From CBDCNP01 sp965222425 (GTDB lineage: Bacteria; Acidobacteriota; Vicinamibacteria; Marinacidobacterales; DATDRI01), in NCBI GenBank assembly GCA_965222425.1, contig CBDCTW010000002.1, positions 1 to 64,000 of the forward strand: a stretch of DNA of 64,000 bases, written 5' to 3'. Under the pieces are notes generated by a model, which saw nothing but the letters and a program-made list of their open reading frames with translations, was not told the DNA's origin and did not search any database. Of this stretch, positions 43,304-54,623 are shown piece after piece; position 1 is the stretch's first letter, and the number at the start of each line of letters is the position of its first letter. The translations under genes and the position numbers were made by a program.

Positions 43304-44701
43304 CTACCCGCAGCGGGCCTCCCAGAACTGCTCCCAGCGACGGCTGAGTTCGCAGCATCTGAGGGCGATGATGGCATTGGCACCGCGGACGGTCCAGCGC
43401 ATTCCGGACTGCTTGAGCCGACGGCCGACGATGGTTTTGCATGCCGCCTCGACGACGCCGGAGCCGACGAACAAACCTTGTTCACGGAAGCGCTGGTAGC
43501 GCATCCGCTCCGTGTTGGTCTGGAAGTAAGCCGTTGCCTTTCTGAGCTCGTCCTTGACGAATTCGCTTTTGGGGCGCAAGCGAGCAAAGGTCGAGAGAAG
43601 CCCTTCAAGGTTGGCTTCATCAAGCAGTTGGATGGATGCCTCTGTCCACGCCTTGGCCTGGAGTGGTTCGTACAGCACCTTGGCAAGGTCTGAAACATGC
43701 TCGCGGGCATGGTAGAGGTCGAGGATCTCGGTGGCATCCGCAAAGTGCTCAACCGCAAGATTCCAGATCCAGGGCGCACCATCTCCGATGACAATGACCT
43801 GTTCGGCAAAGCGCAGGCCCCGCCGGATGGCCTCGGTAAAGATTCGTTGGCCGAACTCTTCGGCGGTTTCGATGGCGCCGACGTAAGTGGTGGAGTCCGG
43901 ATCACGAAGAGCAAAGCCCTCGTCGTCCAAGCTTGTCTGCGTGAACACGCAACCGAGCTTGGCCTCCCTGCTCTTCGCCATGCCCGAGTCGTCTTTGCCT
44001 TGCCGTCCTTGTGTCTCATGTGGGACCATGGGCACTCCGGTGCCGTCGATGGCGATGTACATCTTGGGCACCGGTTTGATCCGAACTATTTTTCCGGACA
44101 ACACCAGCTTACGCTCCTTGCCAGCGATAGCCTCGACCTGTTGCCCAAGTCTTTCTGAGACCCGTTCCACCTCTTTCGTATTGACCACGATTCCAGCTAG
44201 TAGTTCTAGATCTTGGCGCCCCTCGTCGAAGGGTTCCTTGCTGCCGACGCGTCCCATGAGGCGCCGCACGCCGGGAGAGAAGGAGGTTGCCACGATGTCC
44301 AGCTCACGGTCCCTGGGAATACTGCCCTGCTGGCAGTCTGGACAGTGGTAATAGGCCCTTCGAAGCTCGACCTTCGAGAGGACGGTCCGGAGCGTCTTGC
44401 TTCGGTGGTCCACGAACGTGGCCAGGTGACCCTTGCCGCAGTCGATCCGGTGACCTCGATACCCATCGTCCGCAGCGAGCAGCTTTTCCAGCAGGACACC
44501 ACCCATCTCGTGCATCGAGTTCCGCACGGCCATCTCGGTTGCCTCGAGATCGACGCGGGCGGCTCGAGCGCTCCCGGGCACAACGCGTAAGAGCAAACGC
44601 TCTACTTCCCGTGCGAACTCCTCTTGGACGAGTTGCGTGAGGTTTTTTTTAACGCGGTCTTTTCCGAATCGGCTGCGGGCTCCTCGGGGCGCGCGTTGCA
44701 A
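43304..44701 (-). CDS. ISKra4-family transposase
   Basis: The open frame covers 465 codons; similarity begins at KKNLTQLVQEEFAREVERLL (about 44650). Catalytic region: MYIAIDGTGVPMVPHETQGR, VIVIGDGAPWIWNLAVEHF and LYHAREHVSDL; GSGVVEAACKTIVGRRLKQS near the C-terminus. No good start codon stands at the beginning of the homologous region. An 8-A run there overlaps the end of the DUF6788 frame, so the protein may be made as a -1 frameshift fusion with that ORF. Confidence 0.9.
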   Translation of the reverse strand: MQRAPRGARSRFGKDRVKKNLTQLVQEEFAREVERLLLRVVPGSARAARVDLEATEMAVRNSMHEMGGVLLEKLLAADDGYRGHRIDCGKGHLATFVDHRSKTLRTVLSKVELRRAYYHCPDCQQGSIPRDRELDIVATSFSPGVRRLMGRVGSKEPFDEGRQDLELLAGIVVNTKEVERVSERLGQQVEAIAGKERKLVLSGKIVRIKPVPKMYIAIDGTGVPMVPHETQGRQGKDDSGMAKSREAKLGCVFTQTSLDDEGFALRDPDSTTYVGAIETAEEFGQRIFTEAIRRGLRFAEQVIVIGDGAPWIWNLAVEHFADATEILDLYHAREHVSDLAKVLYEPLQAKAWTEASIQLLDEANLEGLLSTFARLRPKSEFVKDELRKATAYFQTNTERMRYQRFREQGLFVGSGVVEAACKTIVGRRLKQSGMRWTVRGANAIIALRCCELSRRWEQFWEARCG

Positions 44702-45012
44702 ATCCCCTCGTTGACTTGCAGCAGCTGCTGGGTGAGGAACCGGAAGCGCTTATAGGTCTCGACCTCCCGCTCGATCTTGGCGAGCCGCGGCCCGGGGCGG
44801 AGTTGCAAGGTTTTGGTCTTGCCCTCGACCTTGGTGGTGAAAGCGTAATAGGGACCGTGGCCAGGATGCTTGCGCTCGGAGCAACAACAGCCGGACTTTC
44901 CACAGGAGCGGAAGACCTCTGTGATAGTGCCTCGACGCATGTCACCGAGCTCAGCGATCTGGCAAAGGATGGCTTCGCGCTGGGTCAGGAGTGGGGGAAG
45001 CAGGTCTGGCAT
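44602..45012 (-). CDS. DUF6788-type leader ORF of ISKra4
   Basis: 136 residues, MPDLLPPLLTQREAILCQIA with the Cys cluster SCGKSGCCCSERKHPGHGPY and YAFTTKVEGKTKTLQLRPGP. This small domain regularly precedes ISKra4 transposases. Its frame contains TTA AAA AAA ACC near 44647-44658, a slippery A_AAA_AAA heptamer; slipping by -1 there enters the transposase frame at NLTQLVQ. Confidence 0.85.
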   Translation of the reverse strand: MPDLLPPLLTQREAILCQIAELGDMRRGTITEVFRSCGKSGCCCSERKHPGHGPYYAFTTKVEGKTKTLQLRPGPRLAKIEREVETYKRFRFLTQQLLQVNEGICNARPEEPAADSEKTALKKTSRNSSKRSSHGK

Positions 45013-45113
45013 GGGCGGTCCTCCCTCTGATAGTTACAATACTATCAGAACATCGCGCCCCACATGCACCCTTCCAAATCTACCTACTTTCATGACGCAC
45101 ACCCAGAGGGTAG

Positions 45114-45420
45114 TGCCTGAACAGACACTACCAGGGAGAGCAAAATCCAACCAGTGAAAAAATCATTCCACAGGTTGTGCCTTCCCATTTATTCATCCGC
45201 GCGCACCGAATTTGATTAGTCTCCGTGTGATCCGCAAAAAAGAAAACCGGCCAGAAGCCGCCGACCATGTCAGGTCTAAAACGCGCAATCAACACTGGAT
45301 AGACTTTTTGCGGAGCACAAGTGTCAGTTGGCCTGCGTGTGCCGGCAAACGCTATCGCTACTAATGAGGATGTCGGGGTGCCCACGAAGATGTCCCTGAA
45401 CGTCAGGCACCGAGCTACCC
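45114..45420. other. IS debris between ISKra4 and the R1-bounded element
   Basis: No intact gene. It holds a small inverted pair (TGTGATCCGCAAAAAAG near 45224 and CTTTTTGCGGAGCACA near 45303, about 95 bp in all) and, on the minus strand at about 45325-45418, a fragment reading RCLTFRDIFVGTPTSSLVAI that resembles the C-terminus of the IS1-like transposase. Confidence 0.5.
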
Positions 45421-45827
45421 CGTCCTGTGCCAAAACTCGGCCCTTTTGAAATAGGCCATAAATCAGCAACTTAGTGTCTGTGTTTGCGACCGGGCCAAGG
45501 GCCGTGGGCTTTACAATCGTCTTGGGCGGGCGGGTCGTCACCATGCAGATGACCACTTAGTCGAGAGCGAATATCGAAGCATGTTCCTGAAACTGTTTCC
45601 ACGCTACGCCGGTCGAGCCCGCCGAGGGGCTACCGTCGCCGGCGACCATCTACGCGGCACGGCAGTAGTAGTTGAGAATGCCCCCAAGTCGCTCTCGCGA
45701 CACGATGGGGCCAGTGTCATTCGCGCTTGCCGGCAGAGGTGTGAGGAGCTCGTTGCCGAGACCTTGGTGGTTTCGTTCTGTGTGATAGTGCACTACGTAT
45801 TCGGTTACCGCTGTGCGCAGGTGTCGC

Positions 45828-47286
45828 GGGGATGTCCCGCCGATGTTGAATTTGGGGTAGCTGCGGCTCCTTGGCCGGCCTAAGAATAGGTCTGCCAATA
45901 AACCGTCTCCAGAGGGGGACAAGGAGCCACCAATGCCTAGGAAATCAAAAAAGCCAGTAAGAAAGCAAACGCACTCGCCTACGGGCAAGGTAGTTGGCCA
46001 AGTCGGTCAGATACTGCTACCGATGATAGCTGGGATCGCGGCCACGAAGGCGGATCTGACGGAATGGGTGTACGAGCAAGGACTGACAGCTCTGCACCTA
46101 CTGCTCAGAGAGGACGCCGAGGAGATCGCGGGGCTCAAGGGCAAGCACGAGAAGGAGCGAACTCATAACCACTGGGGGAGCACGAACGGAGAGCTGAGCT
46201 TCGGTGGTCGTCGCATCCAAGTGTCGCGACCTCGAGTTCGCTCGAAGTCGGGCGCGGAGGCGTCGCTTCCACACTTCGAAGCCTTCCGCGAAGAAGACCC
46301 GCTTCCAGAGCGAGTGTTGAATCAGATTTTGGTGGGGGTATCGACCCGAAATTACGAATCGAGTCTGGACAAACCCGCGGCCAAGTTGAAGTCTCGTGGC
46401 ACGAGTAAGAGTGCCGCCAGCCGTCACCTCGTGAGCCAGACGACTAAGAAGCTCGAGGAATACCTGTCTCGGCGGCTAGAGGAGTTCGAGCTTGCGGCAC
46501 TGATGCTGGATGGCCTTGAGGTGGCCGGACAGACCGTCGTCGTAACTCTAGGTATTACAATAGATGGAACGAAGGTGCCCCTGGGTATATGGCTGGGCTC
46601 GACGGAGAACTCTCGGGTGTGCACCGCGATGTTGCAGGACCTTCTCGAGCGAGGCTTGCGCGTCGATGAGTCGATTCTCTGCGTAGTGGACGGAGGCAAA
46701 GGCATCCGCAAGGCACTCGTCGACGTTTTGGGGGACCTCGCGGTCATCCAAAGGTGCCAGATCCATAAACTCCGAAATCTTCGCTCGTACCTTCCCAAGT
46801 CTCGTCACGCCTACGTGCTCCAGACGATGAAGGAAGCCTACAAGTGCAAGAGTGCCGACAAGGCGCGCAAGCGACTTCAGGCATTGGTGTCGTGGCTCGA
46901 GCGAAACGGCTACGACGAAGCTGCCGGAAGCCTTCGTGAAGGGATGGAAGAAACACTCACGGTCGTGAAGCTCGCGCCGCCCGCCTTACTTCGCCAGTCT
47001 CTTGCCACGACGAACGCCATTGAGAATCTCAACGGAACCATTCGCAGAGTATCGAGAAACGTCAAGCGTTGGAAGAGTCCTTCCATGGTTCGCCGATGGA
47101 CCGCTCTCGGCGTCGTCACCGCGCAGAAAAAGTTCCGGCGTATCAAAGGCTATCGCCATATGGGCGCTCTCGTTCACGCGCTTAGAAGCAAACAGAAATC
47201 TCTTGACAGCGATGAGTTTGCTGCCTAAGAGTATTCACAGGTGCCGCCGCTACCCGACCAAATTCAACAGCGGCCGGGACATCCCC
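45828..47286 (+). mobile_element. IS256-type insertion sequence, copy 2 (intact, with target duplication)
   Basis: 1459 bp from GGGGATGTCCCG to its complement. The 8-bp GGTGTCGC flanks it on both sides (45820-45827 and 47287-47294), the target-duplication length expected of IS256. It disrupts the integrase-type transposase gene at codons for SERH. About 99% identical to copy 1 by eye. Confidence 0.95.
45933..47228 (+). CDS. IS256-family (mutator-type) transposase
   Basis: Intact 431-residue DDE transposase. It starts MPRKSKKPVRKQTHSPTGKV. The catalytic acids fit D in ALMLDGLEVAG, D in CVVDGGKGIRKAL, and E in TTNAIENLNGTIRRVSRN; CQIHKLRNLRSYLP is the CxxHxxRN-like segment of the family. This is the only full-length copy in the window and could supply transposase for copy 1. 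Confidence 0.93.
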   Translation: MPRKSKKPVRKQTHSPTGKVVGQVGQILLPMIAGIAATKADLTEWVYEQGLTALHLLLREDAEEIAGLKGKHEKERTHNHWGSTNGELSFGGRRIQVSRPRVRSKSGAEASLPHFEAFREEDPLPERVLNQILVGVSTRNYESSLDKPAAKLKSRGTSKSAASRHLVSQTTKKLEEYLSRRLEEFELAALMLDGLEVAGQTVVVTLGITIDGTKVPLGIWLGSTENSRVCTAMLQDLLERGLRVDESILCVVDGGKGIRKALVDVLGDLAVIQRCQIHKLRNLRSYLPKSRHAYVLQTMKEAYKCKSADKARKRLQALVSWLERNGYDEAAGSLREGMEETLTVVKLAPPALLRQSLATTNAIENLNGTIRRVSRNVKRWKSPSMVRRWTALGVVTAQKKFRRIKGYRHMGALVHALRSKQKSLDSDEFAA

Positions 47287-48316
47287 GGTGTCGCTCACTG
47301 AGAGGTACGAAGCGGTCGAGACACTCTCGACGTATGGAGAGAACGAATCTTTCCGCGTATGCGTTCAGATTCGGACTATTCGCGGGAAGGCGAAGGGGCT
47401 TCACGCCTGAATCTCTCAACAGCCCACGTACCGCCTCGGTGAATAGCGGGTCCCGGTCGTGGATGAGGTATCGTTTGCCAAGGAGGAAACCATCCCACAT
47501 GTCAGTGAGGTTTCTTGCCACCTGCTTCATCCACTCCCCGTTGGGGTCCGACGTTATCCCACCGATGCACACGCAGCGAGTGGCGATATCGATGACAAGC
47601 AGGACATGGTAGCGGACGAGCCCGAACGGGTTCACAACCTCGACGGTGAACAGGTCTGTCGCAGCGATAGCGCCCCAATGAGCCTTGATGAAGGTGCTCC
47701 ACGACATGCTCTTGCCCCGCTCCGGAGCCGGCGCGATACCGTGCTCGGCGAGGATCCTCTTGATAGTGTTGCGTCCGAGTTCATGTCCTAGGTTCTTGAG
47801 TGCGCCTCGCAGGCGCGTATATCCCCACGTCGGGTTCTCTCGCGCCACGCGCACAATGAGCTCACGGATGTCCTTCGCCGTCGGAGGTCGGCCTGGGCTC
47901 CGGTTCTTGCTGCCATCGTACTTGGCTGCGATGAGGTGGCGGTACCAGCGCAGAAGCGTAGCGGGTGTGGCAACCGACGCAATCTGGGCCAGCACCTCGC
48001 GGCCCAAAGCCTGGGCCTTGACGGCGAGCCTGCGCCGCTCGTCGTCCGAGAGACTGAGACGCTTGCCCCGAAGCCCGGCTCGGAGCACACGGTTCTCCTC
48101 TTGCAGGTAGTCGATCACATCCTGCTGCTGGCGGTTGACCCAGCCAGCTAGAACGAGCAGTAGGAATTGCACGTGGTACGTCATCATGGGTCTGAAGATA
48201 ACACCCTCGGGCCAGACGATTGTAAAGCCTACGGCCCTTGGCCCCGGCGCAAACACAGACACTAAGCTGCTGATTTATGGCCTATTTCAAAAGGGCCGAG
48301 TTTTGGCACAGGACGG

Positions 48317-48955
48317 GATGCGTCGTCAGGGCCTGTGACTTGTGATGATGACTAATTTAAATTATGTCGATGTAGTAGAAAACTATTATTGTAAATAACT
48401 TACAGAATTAGATATATTGAGGCAACAGGATGTGTAGCCAGACTATCTGATGAGGCACATCCCTCTGGCGGGGTGGTAGGGACAGCACGGTGATAAGGAC
48501 ATGCCAAGCAACGGTACCGTCGAGTTGGCGTCATTGTAGCCAGACTGATCCCGGTTGGCTGTTGCGCTTCGAGATTTCGTCAGGCACACGTTACCTCGTG
48601 CCAGGCGATGAAAGCGCGGTGCTTCCGCCATCAAGTGTTGGTGAGATGACGCTAAGACTTTACAGTGCATCAAATTACAGCCAAAATAGCGCTCGTGACC
48701 TTCGCTGCGAGCTAAATGGAGCGTAAGCGCCTTTTTTGCAAAGGGATGCGTACACATTACCAACAGTAAACAGCGCAAGCACCCTCCGAGCCGGGCTTCG
48801 GGGCAAGCGTCTCAGGCTCTCTGACGACGATCAGCGCAGGCTTGCCTCGCTCTCAGCCAAGAGCGGTGCAACAACGCCACTAAAATTGGTACACTTTTAG
48901 AAGTTCCCATGACCATTAGTACAGCAGTCAATTCAGCGAAAGGGAGCTTCTTCAC
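48317..48955. other. Gap upstream of the TonB receptor: AT-rich stretch, MITE and integrase fragment
   Basis: 48340-48420 is unusually AT-rich for this window and has no gene. 48618-48783 is a MITE copy. At 48781-48870 (plus) a short frame TLRAGLRGKRLRLSDDDQRR matches the N-terminal part of the R1-element integrase, so it is a fragment of a second such gene. An SD-like AGGGAG stands before the receptor start. Confidence 0.6.
48618..48783 (+). repeat. MITE copy 1 (166 bp)
   Basis: Begins GGTGCTTCCGCCATCAAGTG and ends in a degenerate complement (GCGCAAGCACC). The interior (AGACTTTACAGTGCATCAAA and on through AATGGAGCGTAAGCGCC) matches copy 2 in inverse order. The same length as copy 2 at 52979-53144. 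Confidence 0.8.
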
Positions 48956-51754
<2,799 letters not shown>

Positions 51755-51913
51755 CTGCCATCACGGCCGATTCTTTCACTGTCCTTGGGGATACAGAGCC
51801 GGGCGAGGTTCCCGCCTAATCGACTTCTAGGCACCAGCCCTGAGCTAGTCTCGTGGGGGCTTCCTGGTCGTGCGACGGGCAGAATGAGAGGGGCGTTGCG
51901 CGTCGCGTCCGGC

Positions 51914-52187
51914 GCCAAAACTCGGCCCTTTTGAAATAGACCATAAATCAGCAGCTTAGTGTCTGTGTTTGCGACCGGCGGTAGGGTCGAGGGCTGGCGC
52001 GGTGCTCCGTAGGCGCGGCCTATCTGTTTCTCCCCGTTTCCTGTGGGAGTGCCTCACTAGCCGCACCGTAAGTCCGTTTCCAGCGGTGCTTCCGCCATTA
52101 AGTGTTGGCAAAATGACACTAAGATTTTACAGTGCATTAAATTACAGCCATGGTCTTTCAAAAGGGCCGAGTTTTGGCACAGGACGG
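51914..52187. mobile_element. R1-bounded deleted IS copy containing a MITE fragment
   Basis: A left R1 arm (51914-51979, GCCAAAACTCGGCCC...GCGACCGG) and a short right arm (about 52156-52187, TTTCAAAAGGGCCGAGTTTT and on to GGCACAGGACGG) enclose 170 nt. Inside, 52085-52148 is the first part of the MITE, broken off at TACAGCC. It mirrors the R1-bounded element on the other side of the TonB receptor. Confidence 0.6.
52085..52148 (+). repeat. MITE copy 3, truncated
   Basis: Matches the first about 64 nt of the MITE (GGTGCTTCCGCCATTAAGTG, then TTACAGTGCATTAAATTACA) and ends abruptly at an R1 arm. Confidence 0.75.
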
Positions 52188-52189
52188 GG

Positions 52190-52890
52190 TGGGCGGTGAG
52201 GGTCGCAAAGAAACCGACATCGATTTGTTCTTCAAGGCGCTGGGCGGAAAGAAAAGCGCCCGTATCAAGCTGGCCGCCATGGATATGTGGAAGCCCTTCC
52301 GGAACTCGGTGATTCACAACGCGCCTAATGCGCGGATCATCTTCGACAAGTTTCATATCATGCGTCATCTGTCAAAGGCCCTCGATGAGGTCCGGCGCGG
52401 TGAGTACAAACGCCTCAGCGGCAAGGACCGGTCGTACATCAAGGGGCAGCGTTACACTTTGCTTTTCCGGCGGGAGAACCTGAGCCTAGACGGTCGCCGC
52501 GCACTCAAAAAGTTGCTCCAGGCCAACCGGCGCCTGAACACCGCCTGTATTTTGAAGGAGGCCTTCGGGCAACTCTGGGATTACCGCACCGAACGCGGCG
52601 CTCGCGCCTTTCTCACTCGTTGGAAAGACAGCCTCAAATGGCAACGCCTGCATCCGTACCAGAAGTTCGCCGGTATGATTGAGTCCCATTGGGATGGTAT
52701 CGCCTCCTACTGTCATCCGGAGAACAAAGTCAGTCTCGGCCTAGTTGAAGGGGTCAACAACAAAATCCGTGTTCTGCAACGACGCGCCTACGGCTATCGC
52801 GACGAGGAATATCTCAAGCTGAAGATCGTGGCGGCTTTCCTTCCGCCATTACCCAGAAATGCAGTTTTCAACCCACACGAATCCGCGTAG
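52190..52890 (+). pseudogene. ISL3-family transposase, 5' truncated
   Basis: From GGEGRKETDIDLFFKALGGK the frame reads as the catalytic and C-terminal half of ISL3 transposases: IKLAAMDMWKPFRNSVIH, IIFDKFHIMRHLSKALDEVR, YTLLFRRENLSLDGRRALKK, MIESHWDGIASYCHPENKVS and GLVEGVNNKIRVLQRRAYGY. The N-terminal zinc-finger region is replaced by an R1 arm. An open frame from 52150 exists only because R1 is read through. Confidence 0.88.
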
Positions 52891-52978
52891 ACCCAATAAA
52901 TAGAAGGCGCACCCAAAAACACTAGGCTCGAGCCCGTCGTGAACCCGCCATGTCTGGCATCAAGAACGGCTGTCAGCC

Positions 52979-53144
52979 GGTGCTTCCGCCATTAAGTGTT
53001 GGTGATGTGTACGCATCCCTTTGCAAAAAAGGCGCTTACGCTCCATTTAGTGCGCAGCGAAGGTCACGAGAGCTATTTTGGATGTAACTTAATGCACTGT
53101 AAAGTCTTAGCGTCATCCCACCAACACTTGATGGCGGAAGCACC
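52979..53144 (+). repeat. MITE copy 2 (166 bp, both ends intact)
   Basis: GGTGCTTCCGCCATTAAGTG at the left and the complement of GGTGCTTCCGCCATCAAGTG at the right; interior shared with copy 1 in inverted order. No coding capacity of its own. The ends equal those of the IS1-like element, whose transposase probably moves it. No target duplication seen. Confidence 0.85.
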
Positions 53145-53380
53145 GTCCAGGTGCGCCTGGGCCTGGGGGTCAGGTTCCCGTGCCGTTCGTGGAGAGCATC
53201 GGGAAGGCGGAGAAAGCTCTCTTGCCTCGACTCCGACCGGAGCGGCGGCAATGCAAATAAGGGCAAGTATTTGCTTCGTGGTGAGATCAAGTGACATGGC
53301 ATCACTCTACACTCCCGGACGGTATGACCTCTACACGCATATCAAGCCGCTTGTAGCCGGTGATGTTCCATAGCTACAAA
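53145..53380. other. Gap between MITE copy 2 and the PPOX gene
   Basis: A minus-strand frame from 53297 reads MSLDLTTKQILALICIAAAP and runs into the MITE; it could be the 5' end of a small gene cut by the insertion, but nothing is recognised in it. Confidence 0.3.
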
Positions 53381-53815
53381 CTAGGTCAGCGTCTCCTCGT
53401 CGCTGTAATCCCAGGTGCGAAGTGTTCCCGGCTCGAGACGGATCATCGCAAAGTCGATTTCCTTCATACCGTCGGCATAATCGTTTCCTCGAGCCTCACC
53501 GAGATAGCGGATGGCAAGGCGCCGTAGGACGTCGAGGCCGTCAGTCGGGTGCGAAACCTTAGCCTCTCCTCGTATTTCAATGCCCCGATACGGCGGCTGG
53601 CTGTCGGCTACTACGACGGATGCCATGGGGTTATGGTCGAGGTGCCTGGTCTTCACATCCTTTGCGAAGGTCATCACCGTGAACCCGCCGTCCCTGAACT
53701 CGTGCCAGACCGGTGACAACAACGAGTGGCCGTTTTGCATGTGGGTCGCGAGAATCGCCACGGTCGAGCCGGTAAGCAGGTCGCCTAGCTCTTCGGGTTT
53801 GAGGTTCTTGCGCAT
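53381..53815 (-). CDS. Pyridoxamine 5'-phosphate oxidase-family (FMN/F420-binding) protein
   Basis: 144 residues with the split-barrel signature: VAILATHMQNGHSLLSPVWH, DGGFTVMTFAKDVKTRHLDH, ASVVVADSQPPYRGIEIRGE. Such single-domain proteins bind FMN or F420; the substrate is unknown. With the LLM oxidoreductase elsewhere in the window, F420 use is possible but unproven. It is flanked by R1 and MITE repeats and appears intact. Confidence 0.8.
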   Translation of the reverse strand: MRKNLKPEELGDLLTGSTVAILATHMQNGHSLLSPVWHEFRDGGFTVMTFAKDVKTRHLDHNPMASVVVADSQPPYRGIEIRGEAKVSHPTDGLDVLRRLAIRYLGEARGNDYADGMKEIDFAMIRLEPGTLRTWDYSDEETLT

Positions 53816-53847
53816 GTCGCACCTCCTGGAAAAAGATAATCTACTCT

Positions 53848-53926
53848 GTCCTGTGCCAAAATTCGGCTCTTTTGAAATAGGCCATAAATCAGCAGCTTAG
53901 TGTCTGTGTTTGCGACCGGGCCAAGG
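53848..53926 (+). repeat. R1 repeat copy (solo end)
   Basis: GTCCTGTGCCAAAATTCGGC through TGTTTGCGACCGGGCCAAGG; a left-type R1 arm without a partner nearby, just upstream of the PPOX gene start. Confidence 0.75.
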
Positions 53927-53935
53927 CGGCCCAAG

Positions 53936-53969
53936 GGTCTTGAGTTCGTTTGTATTCTTGGACACGACG
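53936..53969 (-). repeat. R2 repeat copy (solo end)
   Basis: GTCTTGAGTTCGTTTGTATT then CTTGGACACGACG; minus-strand copy of the R2 end, inverted relative to the one starting at 54008. Confidence 0.7.
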
Positions 53970-54007
53970 GCCACGTCAGGAACAATTCGGGCTTCATCTA
54001 CCTTGCG

Positions 54008-54136
54008 CGTCGTGTCCAAAAACACAAACGCGTTGCCCAGCCCTTGATGGTTGTGCTCTCCATGATAATGATAGATGAACTCGGCGACGGCCCGGCGCGC
54101 GGGTCTTAGAGTTCGTTTGTATTTTTGGACACGACG
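54008..54136. mobile_element. 129-bp internally deleted IS with R2 ends
   Basis: CGTCGTGTCCAAAAACACAA at the left and its inverted counterpart (TATTTTTGGACACGACG) at the right. The interior, on the minus strand, reads VAEFIYHYHGEHNHQGLGNA, the C-terminal signature of integrase-type transposases as in the R1 element (VTEYVVHYHTERNHQGLGNE). It is therefore a deletion derivative of a related but distinct IS. It ends 4 nt from the fxsA stop. Confidence 0.7.
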
Positions 54137-54139
54137 CGG

Positions 54140-54616
54140 TCAATGCACTTTGTATTTCGGCGGATCGGGCTCGAAGCTCTCGGGTCGGCTGTCCACCACC
54201 GGGCCCGAGTCGGCGTCGAATCCCATCCCGGAGACGTGCACGTGCAATCGATTTTCTTCGACCGCTTTACGGAAGCGCGCCAGCAAGGTGTCTTTGATGA
54301 GGTTGCGGAAGCCGGGCACGAGCAACGAGAAGCCGAATGCGTCGGTGAAGATCCCCGGTGTCATCAGCAGTGCGCCCGCGACGAGGATCATGACGCCGTC
54401 CGCAAGCGAGCCCGCGGGGACCTCGCCACGGGCCATCTGCTTCTGAGCGCGGGTCAAAACCGAGAGACCTTGCCGCCGTGCCAGATACGCACCCACGATG
54501 CCGGTGAAGACGATCAAGGCGAGCGTCGGCCACGTACCGAGATAGATTCCCGCTTGGATGAGAAGGGCGAGCTCCGCGGCGGGGACGATGACGAACAGCA
54601 AAAGAAGCTTTCCCAT
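54140..54616 (-). CDS. FxsA-like membrane protein
   Basis: 158 residues from MGKLLLLFVIVPAAELALLI. It has hydrophobic segments near 3-22, 25-45 and about 68-95, GTWPTLALIVFTGIVGAYLA and ADGVMILVAGALLMTPGIFT, the core pattern of FxsA, whose E. coli member affects phage T7 exclusion by F. The C-terminal tail is polar. The start at 54616 was preferred over 54649 because the conserved domain begins there. Confidence 0.88.
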   Translation of the reverse strand: MGKLLLLFVIVPAAELALLIQAGIYLGTWPTLALIVFTGIVGAYLARRQGLSVLTRAQKQMARGEVPAGSLADGVMILVAGALLMTPGIFTDAFGFSLLVPGFRNLIKDTLLARFRKAVEENRLHVHVSGMGFDADSGPVVDSRPESFEPDPPKYKVH

Positions 54617-54623
54617 ACCGCCA

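Larger units (their letters stand above)
43276..45104 (-). mobile_element. ISKra4-family insertion sequence
   Basis: 1829 bp with terminal repeats GGGTGTGCGTCAT at both ends (43276 on; minus strand from 45104). The 9-bp sequence AGAGGGTAG stands on both sides (43267-43275 and 45105-45113) as a perfect target duplication. It carries a DUF6788-type leader ORF and the transposase. The element looks recent and possibly active. Confidence 0.9.
45650..48187 (-). pseudogene. Integrase-core (rve) transposase split by an IS256 insertion
   Basis: The 5' part (48187 to about 47287) reads MMTYHVQFLLLVLAGWVNRQ, a helix-turn-helix region and NPTWGYTRLRGALKNLGHEL, then the integrase core with AATDLFTVEVVN, VLLVIDIATRC and IHDRDPLFTEA, up to RRECLDRFVPLSERH. 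The 3' part (45827-45650) resumes as LRTAVTEYVVHYHTERNHQG then LGNELL and ends NYYCRAA. Removing the IS and one 8-bp duplication restores one frame. The family is IS481/IS3-like. Confidence 0.88.
45421..48315 (-). mobile_element. R1-bounded integrase-type insertion sequence, interrupted by IS256 copy 2
   Basis: Both ends carry the R1 repeat as long inverted arms of about 105 nt (45421-45530 and 48211-48315), starting CGTCCTGTGCCAAAACTCGG outside and ending GGCTTTACAATCGTC inside. Without the 1459-bp IS256 copy and its 8-bp duplication the element is about 1.43 kb. It encodes one integrase-type transposase. Remnants of the same arms recur at 51914-52187, 53848 and 54941. Confidence 0.75.

Noticed and set aside
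52990..53110. Short ORFs in the MITE copies (MCTHPFAKKALTLHL type) as a repeated small protein family
   Set aside because: The frames follow the MITE sequence, run into its terminal repeats, lack an SD, and differ in extent between copies.
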